A DNA stretch of 64,000 nt, taken from Erysipelotrichaceae bacterium. GTDB taxonomy: Bacteria > Bacillota_I > Bacilli_A > Erysipelotrichales > Coprobacillaceae. Location of the stretch: contig JAETPY010000001.1 of assembly GCA_021770925.1 (NCBI GenBank), positions 1 through 64,000 on the forward strand, given 5' to 3'. Below the pieces are notes generated by a model. The model saw nothing but the letters and a program-made list of their open reading frames with translations, had not been told where the DNA came from and made no database searches. The position numbers and the translations under genes were made by a program. Below, piece by piece: positions 52,940 through 62,641 of this stretch. Numbering within the stretch: position 1 is the stretch's first letter; each line of letters begins with the position of its first letter.

Positions 52940-52963
52940 GAGACTGGTTAGCAGTCTCTTTTT
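52940..52963 (+). terminator. intrinsic terminator after the second IIB gene
   Basis: Arms GAGACTG/CAGTCTC with a 5-base loop, then TTTTT. Confidence 0.85.
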
Positions 52964-52990
52964 ATTATTTTTGAATTTTGCTCTTTTTTG

Positions 52991-53012
52991 TTGTATACAA
53001 TTATGCTATAAT
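52991..53012 (+). promoter_or_regulatory. ACT-DUF711 promoter with a TTGTATACAA palindrome
   Basis: The palindrome TTGTATACAA (52991-53000) lies 6 bases before an extended -10, TGCTATAAT (ending 53012). It is the same 10-mer as the two copies at the citrate synthase promoter, and all three are followed by T. A shared regulator is plausible. Confidence 0.55.
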
Positions 53013-53038
53013 AACCTAAATAATTAGGAGGTTATTGT

Positions 53039-53311
53039 ATGCAAAAGGGGATTATTACAGTAGTAGGTAAAGATCAAGTTGGAATTATTGCTAAAGTATG
53101 TACTTATTTAGCAACTAAACAGGTAAATATTTTAGATATTTCGCAAACTATTATTCAAGGTTATTTTAATATGATGATGATTGTGGAATTAAGTTCGATA
53201 ACTGATGAATTTGGTACTATCTGTGAGGAATTAGATAAATTAGGTATTGAAATAGGTGTTAATATTAAATTGCAGCATGAAAATATTTTTAATAAAATGC
53301 ACCGTATTTAA
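53039..53311 (+). CDS. ACT domain protein (UPF0237 type)
   Basis: 90 residues forming a single ACT domain: [35 protein letters not shown], then MMMIVELS and [20 protein letters not shown]. Likely binds a small ligand, as in GcvR-like proteins. In Firmicutes it nearly always precedes the DUF711 gene, as here, with a 14-base gap. The ATG follows TAGGAGG. Confidence 0.93.
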   Translation: MQKGIITVVGKDQVGIIAKVCTYLATKQVNILDISQTIIQGYFNMMMIVELSSITDEFGTICEELDKLGIEIGVNIKLQHENIFNKMHRI

Positions 53312-53325
53312 GGAGAATTTGTAAA

Positions 53326-54690
53326 ATGATTAATTTATTTGAAGTAGCAGAAACAAATAAAATGATTGAACAGGAGAACCTTGATGTAAGAACTATTACT
53401 TTAGGAATTAGTTTATTAGACTGTATGGATCATGATGTTAATGTTTTATGCGAAAATATTTATAAAAAAATTACTACTATAGCTAAAGATTTGGTTTCAA
53501 CGGGAAAACAAATTGAAATGAAGTATGGGATACCAATCGTTAATAAACGGATTTCAGTTACACCAATTGGTTTTATAGGTTCTAACGCATGTAAAACTAC
53601 AGATGATTTTGTTAAAATTGCAAAAGTTTTAGATAAATGTGCACATGAAACAGGTGTAAATTTTATAGGTGGTTATAGTGCTATCGTATCTAAAGGAATG
53701 ACTAAAGCTGAGGAGTTATTGATTAGATCAATTCCTGAAGCAATGAAAGTAACTAGCAACGTATGTAGTTCTGTCAATGTTGGTTCAACTAAAACTGGTA
53801 TCAATATGGATGCTGTTAAATTGATGGGAGAAATTATTAAAGAAACTGCAGTTTTAACAAAAGAAAATGATTCGATTGGATGTGCCAAGCTGGTTGTTTT
53901 ATGCAATGCACCTGATGATAATCCATTTATGGCTGGAGCTTTTCATGGTGTAAGCGAAGCTGATGCAATTATTAATGTTGGAGTTAGTGGTCCTGGAGTA
54001 GTTAAAACGGCAATTGAAAATGCTAAGGGTAAAGATTTTGGAAAGTTATGTGAAATCATTAAAAAAACAGCTTTTAAAATTACCCGTGTTGGTCAATTGG
54101 TAGCATTGGAAGCATCAGAAAGATTAGGTATTCCATTTGGTATAATTGATTTATCATTGGCACCTACTCCTGCAATTGGTGATAGCATTGCTGATTGTCT
54201 TGAAGGAATGGGGTTAGATAGTGTAGGTGCACCAGGAACAACTGCAGCTCTTGCAATTTTAAATGATCAAGTAAAAAAAGGTGGAGTTATGGCTTCTTCA
54301 TATGTTGGAGGATTAAGTGGTGCTTTTATTCCCGTTAGTGAAGATCAAGGTATGATCAATGCTGTAAACAATGGAGCTTTGACACTTGAAAAATTAGAAG
54401 CTATGACATGTGTGTGTTCAGTTGGTCTTGATATGATTGCTATTCCAGGTAGTGTTGAAGCAACTACTATTTCTGGGATAATAGCTGATGAAATGGCGAT
54501 TGGAATGATCAATCAAAAAACAACAGCTGTTAGAATTATTCCTGTTATTGGAAAAGATGTTGGAGAAGTCGTAGAATTTGGAGGATTATTAGGATATGCT
54601 CCAATTATGCCAGTAAACAATTTTGGATGTGCTGAATTTATTAATCGCGGTGGAAGAATTCCTGCACCAATTCACAGTTTTAAAAATTAA
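53326..54690 (+). CDS. DUF711 (UPF0210, PFL-like) family protein
   Basis: 454 residues of the DUF711 family, distantly like pyruvate-formate lyase in fold. [65 protein letters not shown] and [20 protein letters not shown] are typical. Enzymatic role unknown. Co-transcribed with the ACT domain gene, and ends at a strong terminator. Confidence 0.92.
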   Translation: MINLFEVAETNKMIEQENLDVRTITLGISLLDCMDHDVNVLCENIYKKITTIAKDLVSTGKQIEMKYGIPIVNKRISVTPIGFIGSNACKTTDDFVKIAKVLDKCAHETGVNFIGGYSAIVSKGMTKAEELLIRSIPEAMKVTSNVCSSVNVGSTKTGINMDAVKLMGEIIKETAVLTKENDSIGCAKLVVLCNAPDDNPFMAGAFHGVSEADAIINVGVSGPGVVKTAIENAKGKDFGKLCEIIKKTAFKITRVGQLVALEASERLGIPFGIIDLSLAPTPAIGDSIADCLEGMGLDSVGAPGTTAALAILNDQVKKGGVMASSYVGGLSGAFIPVSEDQGMINAVNNGALTLEKLEAMTCVCSVGLDMIAIPGSVEATTISGIIADEMAIGMINQKTTAVRIIPVIGKDVGEVVEFGGLLGYAPIMPVNNFGCAEFINRGGRIPAPIHSFKN

Positions 54691-54712
54691 AAGACGAATT
54701 TTCGTCTTTTTA
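54689..54712 (+). terminator. intrinsic terminator after the DUF711 gene
   Basis: Arms AAAAGACGAA/TTCGTCTTTT overlapping the stop codon, followed by T. Confidence 0.85.
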
Positions 54713-54958
54713 ATTGTTTAGATAATTAATTATATGAAAATTAAGTTATTTTATAAAATTCAAAGTGAATTAAAATATTTGTTAACGACTAATAATTTCA
54801 AAAATAGAATATGACAAGAATTTATAAAAGAGTTGATTTTAGAAAGAAGCTGATTAAAGATGCATCTATTCTAAATAAAATCTAACGAAAGGAAAATGTA
54901 TATCAAATGATGAAATAAAATAGATATCACATTTGTAATATACTAGGAAAATTATAGT
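54713..54958. other. AT-rich spacer upstream of the DUF815 gene
   Basis: I see no gene, repeat or strong promoter in this stretch. A weak AGGAAA lies 8 bases before the next ATG. Confidence 0.4.
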
Positions 54959-56188
54959 ATGAATGATTTAATAGTTTTTTTTCCATTATGCCAGAATGAT
55001 GATATAGAAGAGTGCTTCAAATTATACGATGAAATTATTAGAAATGATAATTTGGAAAATGCTAGTTATTTTGTATCGTTATTAATTAAATTAGCAGAAA
55101 AATATAATTTATATGATAATTTGTTTAATAGTTTGTTAACGCACTTATTAATCAATAATGAAAATTCATTTACTTTGGCATTAGAAAGAAAAAAAGAAAT
55201 TTCTGAAAATTTAAAAAAAGTAGTTATTAATGATTTTAAAATCATTTTTAAAATGTTTAATACCGATTTTAGCTCTTTAACATCTTTACAGCAAGATTTA
55301 ATTACTAATTTTATTCCATCAAAACCTATAATTAATCAAGAGTTATTTGATATTTTTGGTTCCTTACAAAACAGGTTATCTAATTGTAAAAATGTTGATG
55401 AATTTTATAATACTCTAGAAAAATTCTTTTTAAATTATGGGGTAGGAAAATTTGGATTAAATAAAGCATTTCGTTATGAAAACAATCAAATATGTCCTAT
55501 AATACATATAGGTAATGGACGATTAAATCAATTAATAGGATATGAAAGTCAAAAACAAAAACTTACCCAAAATACAGAAGCATTTTTATCTGGAAAAAAA
55601 GCTAATAATGTTCTTTTATATGGAGATAGCGGTACTGGAAAATCAAGCAGTATCAAAGCTTTATTAAATGAATATTATAAAGAAGGATTAAGAATGGTCG
55701 AAATTTACAAACATCAATTCAAATACTTACCAAGTATCACTCAAGAATTACAATCTCGTAATTATAAATTTATTTTATTTATGGATGATTTATCATTTGA
55801 AGAGTTTGAGATCGAATACAAATACTTAAAAGCTGTTATTGAAGGCGGTTTAGAAAAAAAACCAGACAATATTTTAATTTACGCAACTAGCAATCGTCGT
55901 CATTTAGTTAAACAGACATGGAGTGATCGTCAAGGTCAAGATGAAGTTAATATAAATGACGCTAAACAAGAGAAAACATCATTAAGCTCTAGATTTGGGG
56001 TAAAAATATTATATACACATCCAAATCGTCAAAATTACTTAGATATTGTAGATGGGCTGGCTAAACAATATGATCTACATATGTCTCAAGAAGAATTACA
56101 TCAAAAGGCTCTAGCCTGGGAAATACGTTATGGTGGATTTTCAGGAAGAACGGCTAAACAATTTATTAATGCTATGTTAGGAAGATAA
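54959..56188 (+). CDS. DUF815 family AAA ATPase
   Basis: 409 residues. Walker A GDSGTGKSS (222-230) and Walker B-like FILFMDDLSFEEFE. ILIYATSNRRHLVKQTWSDRQ and SLSSRFGVKILYTHPNRQNYLDIV with the Arg finger are typical of DUF815. An N-terminal helical region of about 170 residues precedes the ATPase. Cellular role unknown. The start has only a weak ribosome binding site. The next gene starts 11 bases after its stop. Confidence 0.87.
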   Translation: MNDLIVFFPLCQNDDIEECFKLYDEIIRNDNLENASYFVSLLIKLAEKYNLYDNLFNSLLTHLLINNENSFTLALERKKEISENLKKVVINDFKIIFKMFNTDFSSLTSLQQDLITNFIPSKPIINQELFDIFGSLQNRLSNCKNVDEFYNTLEKFFLNYGVGKFGLNKAFRYENNQICPIIHIGNGRLNQLIGYESQKQKLTQNTEAFLSGKKANNVLLYGDSGTGKSSSIKALLNEYYKEGLRMVEIYKHQFKYLPSITQELQSRNYKFILFMDDLSFEEFEIEYKYLKAVIEGGLEKKPDNILIYATSNRRHLVKQTWSDRQGQDEVNINDAKQEKTSLSSRFGVKILYTHPNRQNYLDIVDGLAKQYDLHMSQEELHQKALAWEIRYGGFSGRTAKQFINAMLGR

Positions 56189-56199
56189 ATAGGTGTTAT

Positions 56200-57927
56200 A
56201 TGCAAAAATTATTATTGAGAGATTATAATAAAATTAAATCATATCTAGATGATGCTAATTATGAAGGTTATAATTCAAATTTTGTAACAATGATGATGTG
56301 GGATCATGAATATGAGATTTTCTATGAAATTAAAGATAATTTTATGATTATGTTACATACTTATATGAATGAAAAGTTTTTTGCTATGCCATTTTGTAAA
56401 CCTGAATATTATCAAGAAGCTCTTGACTATATGATAGAATATGCTAATCAACACAATTTTCTATTTAAAATTGATTTAGCAGTAGAAAAATCAAAACAAT
56501 TAATTCAGGAATTGTATGGTGATAAATTTTTATATCTTCACAATGAAGATTTTGATGACTACATTTATAATAAATCTTCTTTAGAAACATTATCAGGTAA
56601 AAAAATGCAAAAAAGACGAAATCATTTTAATGCTTTTCTTAAAGAAAATCCTAATTATGTCTATAAAGAAATTGAAGATAATGATATCGACAATGTACTT
56701 CAATGTTTAAAAAAATGGGACTTTTCAAGACGGATTGAAGAAAGTGTAATTTCTGAATATATTGGAATTGTTTATTTATTAGTACATCGCCATGAATTAA
56801 ATATTAAAACTGGATGTATTTATATTAATGATAAATTAGAAGCATTTATTATTGGATCACCATTAAAACATAATACTGTTCAAATTCATGTTGAAAAAGC
56901 AAATAAAGATATTAGAGGACTTTATGTTGCAATTGGAAAATTTTTTTTAGAGAAAAACTTTGAAGGGTATGAGTTTGTAAATCGTGAGGAGGATATGGGT
57001 TTAGAAACATTACGTAAAGCTAAACAAATGCTTCATCCAGTAAAAATGTTAAAAAAATACACTATTGTTTTAAATAATCAATCAATTAGCCAAGCTGGTG
57101 ATAAAGATTTACATAATGTTATCGATTTATGGCGCAATAGTTTTGAAGATGAGGATGAAATGTCTACGAATTTTTATTTTATAAATAGATATCAAAAAGA
57201 AAATACTTATCTTTTAAAAAATAATAATCAGATAGTTTCTATGTTGCAAATTGTTCCATATACTATTCTTTTAAACAATAAAGAAGAGCGGGTATATTTC
57301 ATCTTAGGGGTAGCAACTAATAAAGATTATCAGAGACAAGGATTAATGAAAAAACTTATGCATTATGTTTTAACGTTACCAAAATATCAAAACGCTAAAA
57401 TAATGTTACAGGCGTATCATCCAGAGTTATATTATCAATTTGGATTTAATGAAGATTATTTTCATAAAGTTACAAAAGTAGATAAACAATCATATTTAAC
57501 AAAGTCTAAACTTAAAATAATTGAAAATTATGATTACAACAAATTAGTAAATTTATATGATTGTTTTTGTAATAAATTTACAGGATATCGTAAAAGAAAT
57601 ATTGATTATTACAAAAAATATTTAATTCCACGCTGTGTGGCTTTTAGGGAAGAAATTGAAGTTTTTTATCGTGATGCAAAAACAGTTGGATATGCTGTAT
57701 ACAGCGAAGATGGTACAACTATTAAAATATCCGAAATTATTTATTTAGATCAAAATGATCTAGATGACATACTTAGTTATTTTGTTAGTTATGATAAAGA
57801 AATAATTGTCGAAAGTGATCTAAAAGCCAAAATAGATGGTGAATGTACTTTTGTTTGTACAATGCTAACCAATTTCTTAAAAAATAATTGTCAAGATAAT
57901 AATTTTTATATAAATGAATGCTTATAA
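56200..57927 (+). CDS. DUF2156-GNAT fusion protein
   Basis: 575 residues in two parts. Residues 1 to about 290 are a DUF2156 (LPG synthase C-terminal-like) aminoacyl/acyl-transferase fold (MQKRRNHFNAFLKENPNY, YEFVNREEDMGLETLRKAKQMLHPVKMLKKY). From about 295 follows a GNAT with VYFILGVATNKDYQRQGLMKKLMHYVL and LQAYHPELYYQFGF, of the Eis-like kind. No membrane segments. The combination suggests aminoacyl or acyl transfer, perhaps to a cell-wall or small-molecule substrate; this is inference. Confidence 0.78.
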   Translation: MQKLLLRDYNKIKSYLDDANYEGYNSNFVTMMMWDHEYEIFYEIKDNFMIMLHTYMNEKFFAMPFCKPEYYQEALDYMIEYANQHNFLFKIDLAVEKSKQLIQELYGDKFLYLHNEDFDDYIYNKSSLETLSGKKMQKRRNHFNAFLKENPNYVYKEIEDNDIDNVLQCLKKWDFSRRIEESVISEYIGIVYLLVHRHELNIKTGCIYINDKLEAFIIGSPLKHNTVQIHVEKANKDIRGLYVAIGKFFLEKNFEGYEFVNREEDMGLETLRKAKQMLHPVKMLKKYTIVLNNQSISQAGDKDLHNVIDLWRNSFEDEDEMSTNFYFINRYQKENTYLLKNNNQIVSMLQIVPYTILLNNKEERVYFILGVATNKDYQRQGLMKKLMHYVLTLPKYQNAKIMLQAYHPELYYQFGFNEDYFHKVTKVDKQSYLTKSKLKIIENYDYNKLVNLYDCFCNKFTGYRKRNIDYYKKYLIPRCVAFREEIEVFYRDAKTVGYAVYSEDGTTIKISEIIYLDQNDLDDILSYFVSYDKEIIVESDLKAKIDGECTFVCTMLTNFLKNNCQDNNFYINECL

Positions 57928-57930
57928 ATA

Positions 57931-57959
57931 TTGACTATACCTTTAATACATTATAAAAT
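57931..57959 (+). promoter_or_regulatory. promoter of purF
   Basis: -35 TTGACT (57931-57936), 17-bp spacer, -10 TAAAAT (57954-57959), about 30 bases before the purF ATG. The leader is too short for a purine riboswitch. Confidence 0.7.
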
Positions 57960-57988
57960 GTAATGGAATTGAAGGAGGTCAGCAATTA

Positions 57989-59410
57989 ATGTTTTTACAA
58001 GATCAAGAATTGCATGAAGAGTGTGGGGTGTTTGCAGTGTGCGGCTATGAACATGCTGCAGCAATGTGTTATTATGGTTTACATAGTTTACAACATCGTG
58101 GACAGGAAGCAGCTGGAATTATTGTAAAGGATAAAGAGGCTTTATCTATTCAAAAAGGTGAAGGTTTAGTCTCTGAAGTCTTTAATCAAGAAAAAATCAA
58201 TAAAATGAAAGGTGATTATGCAATTGGACATGTTCGTTATTCTACTGCTGGAGGTGGCGGAATTGCTAATGTTCAGCCATTATTATTTAGAACTTTAAAT
58301 GGTTCTTTAGGAATTGCTCATAATGGTAATATTGTTAATGCTAATATTTTAAAAGCTGAATTAGAAAAAAAGGGTAGTATCTTTTCTAGTACATCAGATA
58401 CTGAAATTTTAGGCCATTTGATCATGCGTGAAGAAGGGCGAATGATTGACCGCATTTGTAATTCATTAAATCGATTAGATGGGGCTTTTGCATTTTTAAT
58501 TTTAATTGAAAATGCTCTTTATGTTGCACGTGATAAATATGGTCTAAGACCTGTTTCAATTGGTCAACTGCCTAATGGTGCCTATATTTTTTCATCAGAA
58601 ACATGCGCTTTTGAAGTAGTTGGTGCTAAATTTGTTCGTGATTTAGAACCTGGAGAAATTGTTAGAGTAAAAAACGGAAAATTAAAATCTAAATTATATA
58701 CAGATGATGTTACAGATAAAATATGTGCTATGGAGTATATATATTTTTCACGTCCTGATAGCAATTTAGATGGTATTAACGTACATACTACAAGAAAATT
58801 AGCTGGAAAACAATTATATAAAGAGGCTCCAGTAGATGCTGATTTAGTAATTGGGGTTCCTGATTCTTCGATATCTGCAGCTATTGGTTATTCTGAGGCA
58901 TCTGGTATTCCTTATGAAATGGGGCTAATAAAAAACAAGTATGTTGGAAGAACATTTATTCAGCCTACTCAAGAAATGAGAGAACAAGGGGTAAGAATGA
59001 AGCTTTCTGCAGTTTCATCAATTGTATGTGATAAAAGAGTTATTATGATTGATGATTCAATTGTTCGAGGTACTACTTCAAAGCGAATTGTTCGTTTATT
59101 AAAAGAAGCTGGTGCTAAAGAAGTTCATGTAAGAATTGCATCTCCAGCAATCAAATGGCCATGTTTTTATGGTGTAGATATGTCAACAATGGATGAATTG
59201 ATTTCTAATAGGCTTTCAGTTGAAGAATTATGTAAATATATTGAAGCTGATTCGTTAGCTTTCATTAGTGAAGAAGGAATTGATAAATCAATTCACTACA
59301 ATAAAGAAAAACATAAATGTAGTTTGTGTTTGGCTTGCTTTAATGGAGATTACGTTACTAAATTATATGATTCATTTGAAAATGATAAGATAAAAAAAGG
59401 AAAAGAGTAA
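57989..59410 (+). CDS. purF: amidophosphoribosyltransferase
   Basis: First committed step of purine synthesis: PRPP and glutamine to phosphoribosylamine. 473 residues. An 11-residue propeptide precedes the nucleophile Cys12 (ECGVFAV), as in Bacillus PurF. The PRPP-binding motif is VIMIDDSIVRGTTS. Cys in KICAMEYIYF, WPCFYG and CSLCLAC match the four 4Fe-4S ligands of the Bacillus type. It stands alone here with its own promoter and terminator, not in a purine operon. The ATG follows GAAGGAGG. Confidence 0.96.
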   Translation: MFLQDQELHEECGVFAVCGYEHAAAMCYYGLHSLQHRGQEAAGIIVKDKEALSIQKGEGLVSEVFNQEKINKMKGDYAIGHVRYSTAGGGGIANVQPLLFRTLNGSLGIAHNGNIVNANILKAELEKKGSIFSSTSDTEILGHLIMREEGRMIDRICNSLNRLDGAFAFLILIENALYVARDKYGLRPVSIGQLPNGAYIFSSETCAFEVVGAKFVRDLEPGEIVRVKNGKLKSKLYTDDVTDKICAMEYIYFSRPDSNLDGINVHTTRKLAGKQLYKEAPVDADLVIGVPDSSISAAIGYSEASGIPYEMGLIKNKYVGRTFIQPTQEMREQGVRMKLSAVSSIVCDKRVIMIDDSIVRGTTSKRIVRLLKEAGAKEVHVRIASPAIKWPCFYGVDMSTMDELISNRLSVEELCKYIEADSLAFISEEGIDKSIHYNKEKHKCSLCLACFNGDYVTKLYDSFENDKIKKGKE

Positions 59411-59431
59411 AGCACCATCTGGTGCTTTTTA
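59409..59431 (+). terminator. intrinsic terminator of purF
   Basis: Arms AAAGCACC/GGTGCTTT with a 4-base loop, then T. Confidence 0.88.
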
Positions 59432-59528
59432 TATTATATTTAACTTCGCATAATACATATTATGTAATTATTTATGTTTATAAATAGTATAATAATGCTT
59501 AAAATAAATAATTCAAAAAACCTTGAAT

Positions 59529-59553
59529 AAAAAAAGAAGTTTAAAACTTCTTT
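59529..59553 (-). terminator. terminator of the deoB operon
   Basis: Minus strand: AAAGAAGTTT/AAACTTCTTT followed by seven T. Overlaps the stop of the small membrane protein gene. Confidence 0.8.
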
Positions 59554-59824
59554 ATAAAAACAAATTATTAATAAATGCAGCTAAATTAATAATAATAAAG
59601 ATAAAACCAACTAAAAATAAATATAAATACAGTTTGATTTGTTTTTCTCTTCTATAATTATTAAATAAAGCCAGCATTGCGCAGATAATTAATATCATAG
59701 CAATGATATAAAAAGTGACAATACTAATAAATGATTTAGTTAAAAGTCCTGCAGCAAAAATGAATGTTCCTACTGCATAAGCTAAAATTGAAGTGATTAT
59801 TAAACGCTTACTATTTTCTTCCAT
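59552..59824 (-). CDS. small membrane protein, function unknown
   Basis: 90 residues with three hydrophobic helices (IITSILAYAVGTFIFAAGLL, IVTFYIIAMILIICAMLAL, LYLYLFLVGFIFIIINLAAF) separated by short basic loops (NNYRREKQIK). I do not recognise a family. The ATG at 59824 follows GGAG, 11 bases after the deoB stop, so it is probably the last gene of the dinB-to-deoB run. Confidence 0.6.
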   Translation of the reverse strand: MEENSKRLIITSILAYAVGTFIFAAGLLTKSFISIVTFYIIAMILIICAMLALFNNYRREKQIKLYLYLFLVGFIFIIINLAAFINNLFL

Positions 59825-59835
59825 AAAATTCTCCA

Positions 59836-61017
59836 TTAAATTAATTTATCTAAAATTGAACTACCAATTGATGGTAAAGAAACTTCAAAATTATCAGCAA
59901 TAGTTGCACCAATAACAGCAAAAGAATCCATTTCGTCTAATTGACATGGTCTAAGCATTTCTTTTGAATAAATTATTAATGGTACTTGTTCACGAGTATG
60001 ATCAGTACCTCTATATGTAGGATCATTACCATGATCAGCAGTTATCATCAATAAATCATCATGTCTTAAATATTTCATCAATTCTTCTAGCTGAGTATCA
60101 AATTCTTTAATTGCCTTACCATATCCTTTTGGATCGCGACGATGACCATAAACAGCATCAAAATCAACTAAATTAATAAAACACAGTCCTGTAAAGTTAG
60201 TTTTGGCTAATTCGATTGTTTTTTCCATTCCATCATGATTATTAACAGTTTTTACCTTTCTGGTAATTCCTTGATTATCAAAAATATCAGGTATTTTGCC
60301 AACACCAATTACATCATAATTATGATTTTTCAATGTATCTAAAACAGTTTGATCAGACGGCGCTAATGCCAAATCATGCCGATTTGCTGTTCTCTTAAAT
60401 TTCCCTGCTTTTTTTCCTATGTATGGTCGTGCGATTATCCGCCCTACTTTCCAACGCTCATCCATTGCTAACTCACGAGCAATTTTACAAGCATCATATA
60501 ATTCTTGTAAAGAAATAATTTCTTCGTTAGCAGCTATTTGAAATACCGAATCAGCTGAAGTATAAACGATCCAGTCTCCTGTTTTAATTTGATGTTCACC
60601 ATATTCATCAAGTATTTCTGTACCACTAGCTGCCTTATTACCAACGCATTTACGACCTGTTTTTTCTTCAAACAATTTAATAAATTCATCAGGGAAACCG
60701 GTTTCTGTAAAGGTAACAAATGGTTTTTCAGTTTTTAACCCCATTATTTCCCAATGACCTGTCATAGTATCTTTACCATTGGAAACTTCATTTAATGCTA
60801 AAGTATAGCCAAGCTGTAATCTTAAGGGATGTATTCCTCTAAAGTTACCGAGATTACCTAACCCTAATCCTTCTAAATTTGGTAGATCAAGTCCATTACA
60901 ATAATCGCAGATATGTTTTAATGTGTTAGCACCTTTATCATTGAAAGAAATGGCATCTTTTGCATTACCAATTCCTAAAGAATCACATACAATTAAAAAA
61001 ATCCGTTTATATTTCAT
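59836..61017 (-). CDS. deoB: phosphopentomutase
   Basis: Interconverts (deoxy)ribose 1- and 5-phosphate in nucleoside catabolism; alkaline phosphatase-like fold with two Mn. The 393 residues have CDSLGIGNAKDA at the start, KDTMTGHWEIMG around the phosphothreonine, LVDFDAVYGHRRDP and MITADHGNDPTYRGTDHTRE. The ATG follows GGAGG. Position after xerD is as in Bacillus (ripX-drm). Fits with the nucleoside importer at 26.9 kb. Confidence 0.96.
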   Translation of the reverse strand: MKYKRIFLIVCDSLGIGNAKDAISFNDKGANTLKHICDYCNGLDLPNLEGLGLGNLGNFRGIHPLRLQLGYTLALNEVSNGKDTMTGHWEIMGLKTEKPFVTFTETGFPDEFIKLFEEKTGRKCVGNKAASGTEILDEYGEHQIKTGDWIVYTSADSVFQIAANEEIISLQELYDACKIARELAMDERWKVGRIIARPYIGKKAGKFKRTANRHDLALAPSDQTVLDTLKNHNYDVIGVGKIPDIFDNQGITRKVKTVNNHDGMEKTIELAKTNFTGLCFINLVDFDAVYGHRRDPKGYGKAIKEFDTQLEELMKYLRHDDLLMITADHGNDPTYRGTDHTREQVPLIIYSKEMLRPCQLDEMDSFAVIGATIADNFEVSLPSIGSSILDKLI

Positions 61018-61058
61018 TTTTCCTCCATTTCCTGCATAATCTATGCAATTATTTTTAT

Positions 61059-61958
61059 CTAAATTTTTTTAGTTCGTGGATGAAACTGCTGGTATTCATT
61101 TTTTATCTTTTGATTTGAAATATGAGTATATATTGTTGTTGTACTAATATCGCTATGTCCTAACAGTTCTTGGATTGAACGTAAATCAGCCCCATTTTCT
61201 AAAAGATGAGTAGCAAAACTATGGCGAATAGTATGTGGAGATACTTTTTTATTTATTGATGTTTGGTTAATAATCTGCTTTAAAATAAGATAAAATTCCT
61301 CTCGACTTAATTTATTACCATGATTATTAAAAAATAATAAAGAAGATTCTTTTTTTATAAATTTTTCACGGTAGTGATTTAAATACTCATCCAATATCTT
61401 TTTAGCAATATCACCAATAGGAATAATTCGTTCTTTATCTCCTTTTCCAATAACTTTTATATATCCCATATAAATATTCACTGAGCCTACATTTAAATTA
61501 ATTAATTCAGATACACGTAGTCCTGTAGCATACATTAATTCTAACATGCAACGGTTACGTGAACTTAAATGATTATCAACAGTAATACTATCTAAAACTT
61601 CCTGCATTTCCTGGATACTTAAAACTACAGGTAATTTTTTATCAACTTTAGGTAAATCAAAACTGTTTATAATATTAACATCAATAATTTTTTCTTTCAT
61701 TAAAAAAGTAAAAAACATCCTTAATGAAACCAGTTTCCTTGTTATTGAAGCCGCGCTGTTACTTTTTGATAATTCTTTTAAATAAAGGCGGATATGTTCT
61801 TTAGAAATATTTTCTATTTCATTAATTTGATGGATATTTTTTAAATAATCAGAAAACCTATTTAAATCATTTAAATAAGCTATGATAGTATTTTTACTTA
61901 GACCTTTTTCAACGATCAAATATTGTTTATATTCATTTAAACTATCTTTTAACAGCAC
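61059..61958 (-). CDS. xerD: tyrosine recombinase XerD
   Basis: Resolves chromosome dimers at dif with XerC. 299 residues. An N-terminal SAM-like domain, then the catalytic set: Arg in TGLRVSEL, Lys in VIGKGDKERIIP, HTIRHSFATH, LLGHSDISTT and Tyr in TIYTHI. GTG start at 61958 after GAGGTG. Bacillus has the same spoIIM-xerD-deoB order. Confidence 0.92.
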   Translation of the reverse strand: MLLKDSLNEYKQYLIVEKGLSKNTIIAYLNDLNRFSDYLKNIHQINEIENISKEHIRLYLKELSKSNSAASITRKLVSLRMFFTFLMKEKIIDVNIINSFDLPKVDKKLPVVLSIQEMQEVLDSITVDNHLSSRNRCMLELMYATGLRVSELINLNVGSVNIYMGYIKVIGKGDKERIIPIGDIAKKILDEYLNHYREKFIKKESSLLFFNNHGNKLSREEFYLILKQIINQTSINKKVSPHTIRHSFATHLLENGADLRSIQELLGHSDISTTTIYTHISNQKIKNEYQQFHPRTKKI

Positions 61959-62027
61959 TTATATTCACCTCATTTATCGTAATCAATTATATCACGATTA
62001 AAATTAAAATTTCCATTAATTTGGTAA

Positions 62028-62591
62028 CTAAAGTGCATAAACCTTAAAGGCCATCGATAGAGTTACAATAATTAAAATAATTATTACATAATCTAAAATA
62101 TAATTAATTATCTTTCGACTATTAAAAACTTCTCTAGTAATAAATGAGATTGTAAGACAGTTCAACGACAACCTCAAAGATATTATTGAAATGACATATG
62201 TTAAAATAAGCTCGATAAATAACTGTGGTATATATCCTAAAAAGAACATACCTATTTTAAAATCATTTAAAGTGAAATAAAAAATGGTTGCTAGAGTAAA
62301 CTGCATTCCTTTGGTAAAAATAATAAAACTATTAAAGAAAACACCTAGAAAACTTGTTGAAATTAACAAAGATAAAAATATGTATATACCAGTAATTGTC
62401 ATATATAAATTATAATTATTGGTAATTTCATTATCTTTACAAAAAAATATATATTTACATAAATCAATTAGGCTTTCACTGCCATAAAAATAATAAATAA
62501 TTCCAAATATAACACCACAGCTTAATAAAACAAAAGAAAAAAGATTAATTAATAATTTTTCATTTTTAAAAATTTTATTTAAAATGCCCAT
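62028..62591 (-). CDS. stage II sporulation protein M-like membrane protein
   Basis: 187 residues with five membrane helices (for example LINLFSFVLLSCGVIFGIIYYFY and IYIFLSLLISTSFLGVFFNSFIIFTKGMQ). The FFLGYIPQLFIELILTY stretch matches the position of the P-Q motif region of SpoIIM, which in the DMP complex drives engulfment peptidoglycan hydrolysis. Similarity is modest. Position upstream of xerD, as in Bacillus, is the main support. The ATG follows GGAGG. Confidence 0.7.
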   Translation of the reverse strand: MGILNKIFKNEKLLINLFSFVLLSCGVIFGIIYYFYGSESLIDLCKYIFFCKDNEITNNYNLYMTITGIYIFLSLLISTSFLGVFFNSFIIFTKGMQFTLATIFYFTLNDFKIGMFFLGYIPQLFIELILTYVISIISLRLSLNCLTISFITREVFNSRKIINYILDYVIIILIIVTLSMAFKVYAL

Positions 62592-62641
62592 AAATTGTCC
62601 TCCGTTTATACAACTTATGAGCAGGATAATTATTTATTCAT

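Noticed and set aside
57928-57988. Purine riboswitch or PurR box upstream of purF, and a purine riboswitch upstream of the nucleoside transporter
   Set aside because: The purF leader is only about 25-30 bases, and I found no purine-aptamer pattern in the spacer before 26917.
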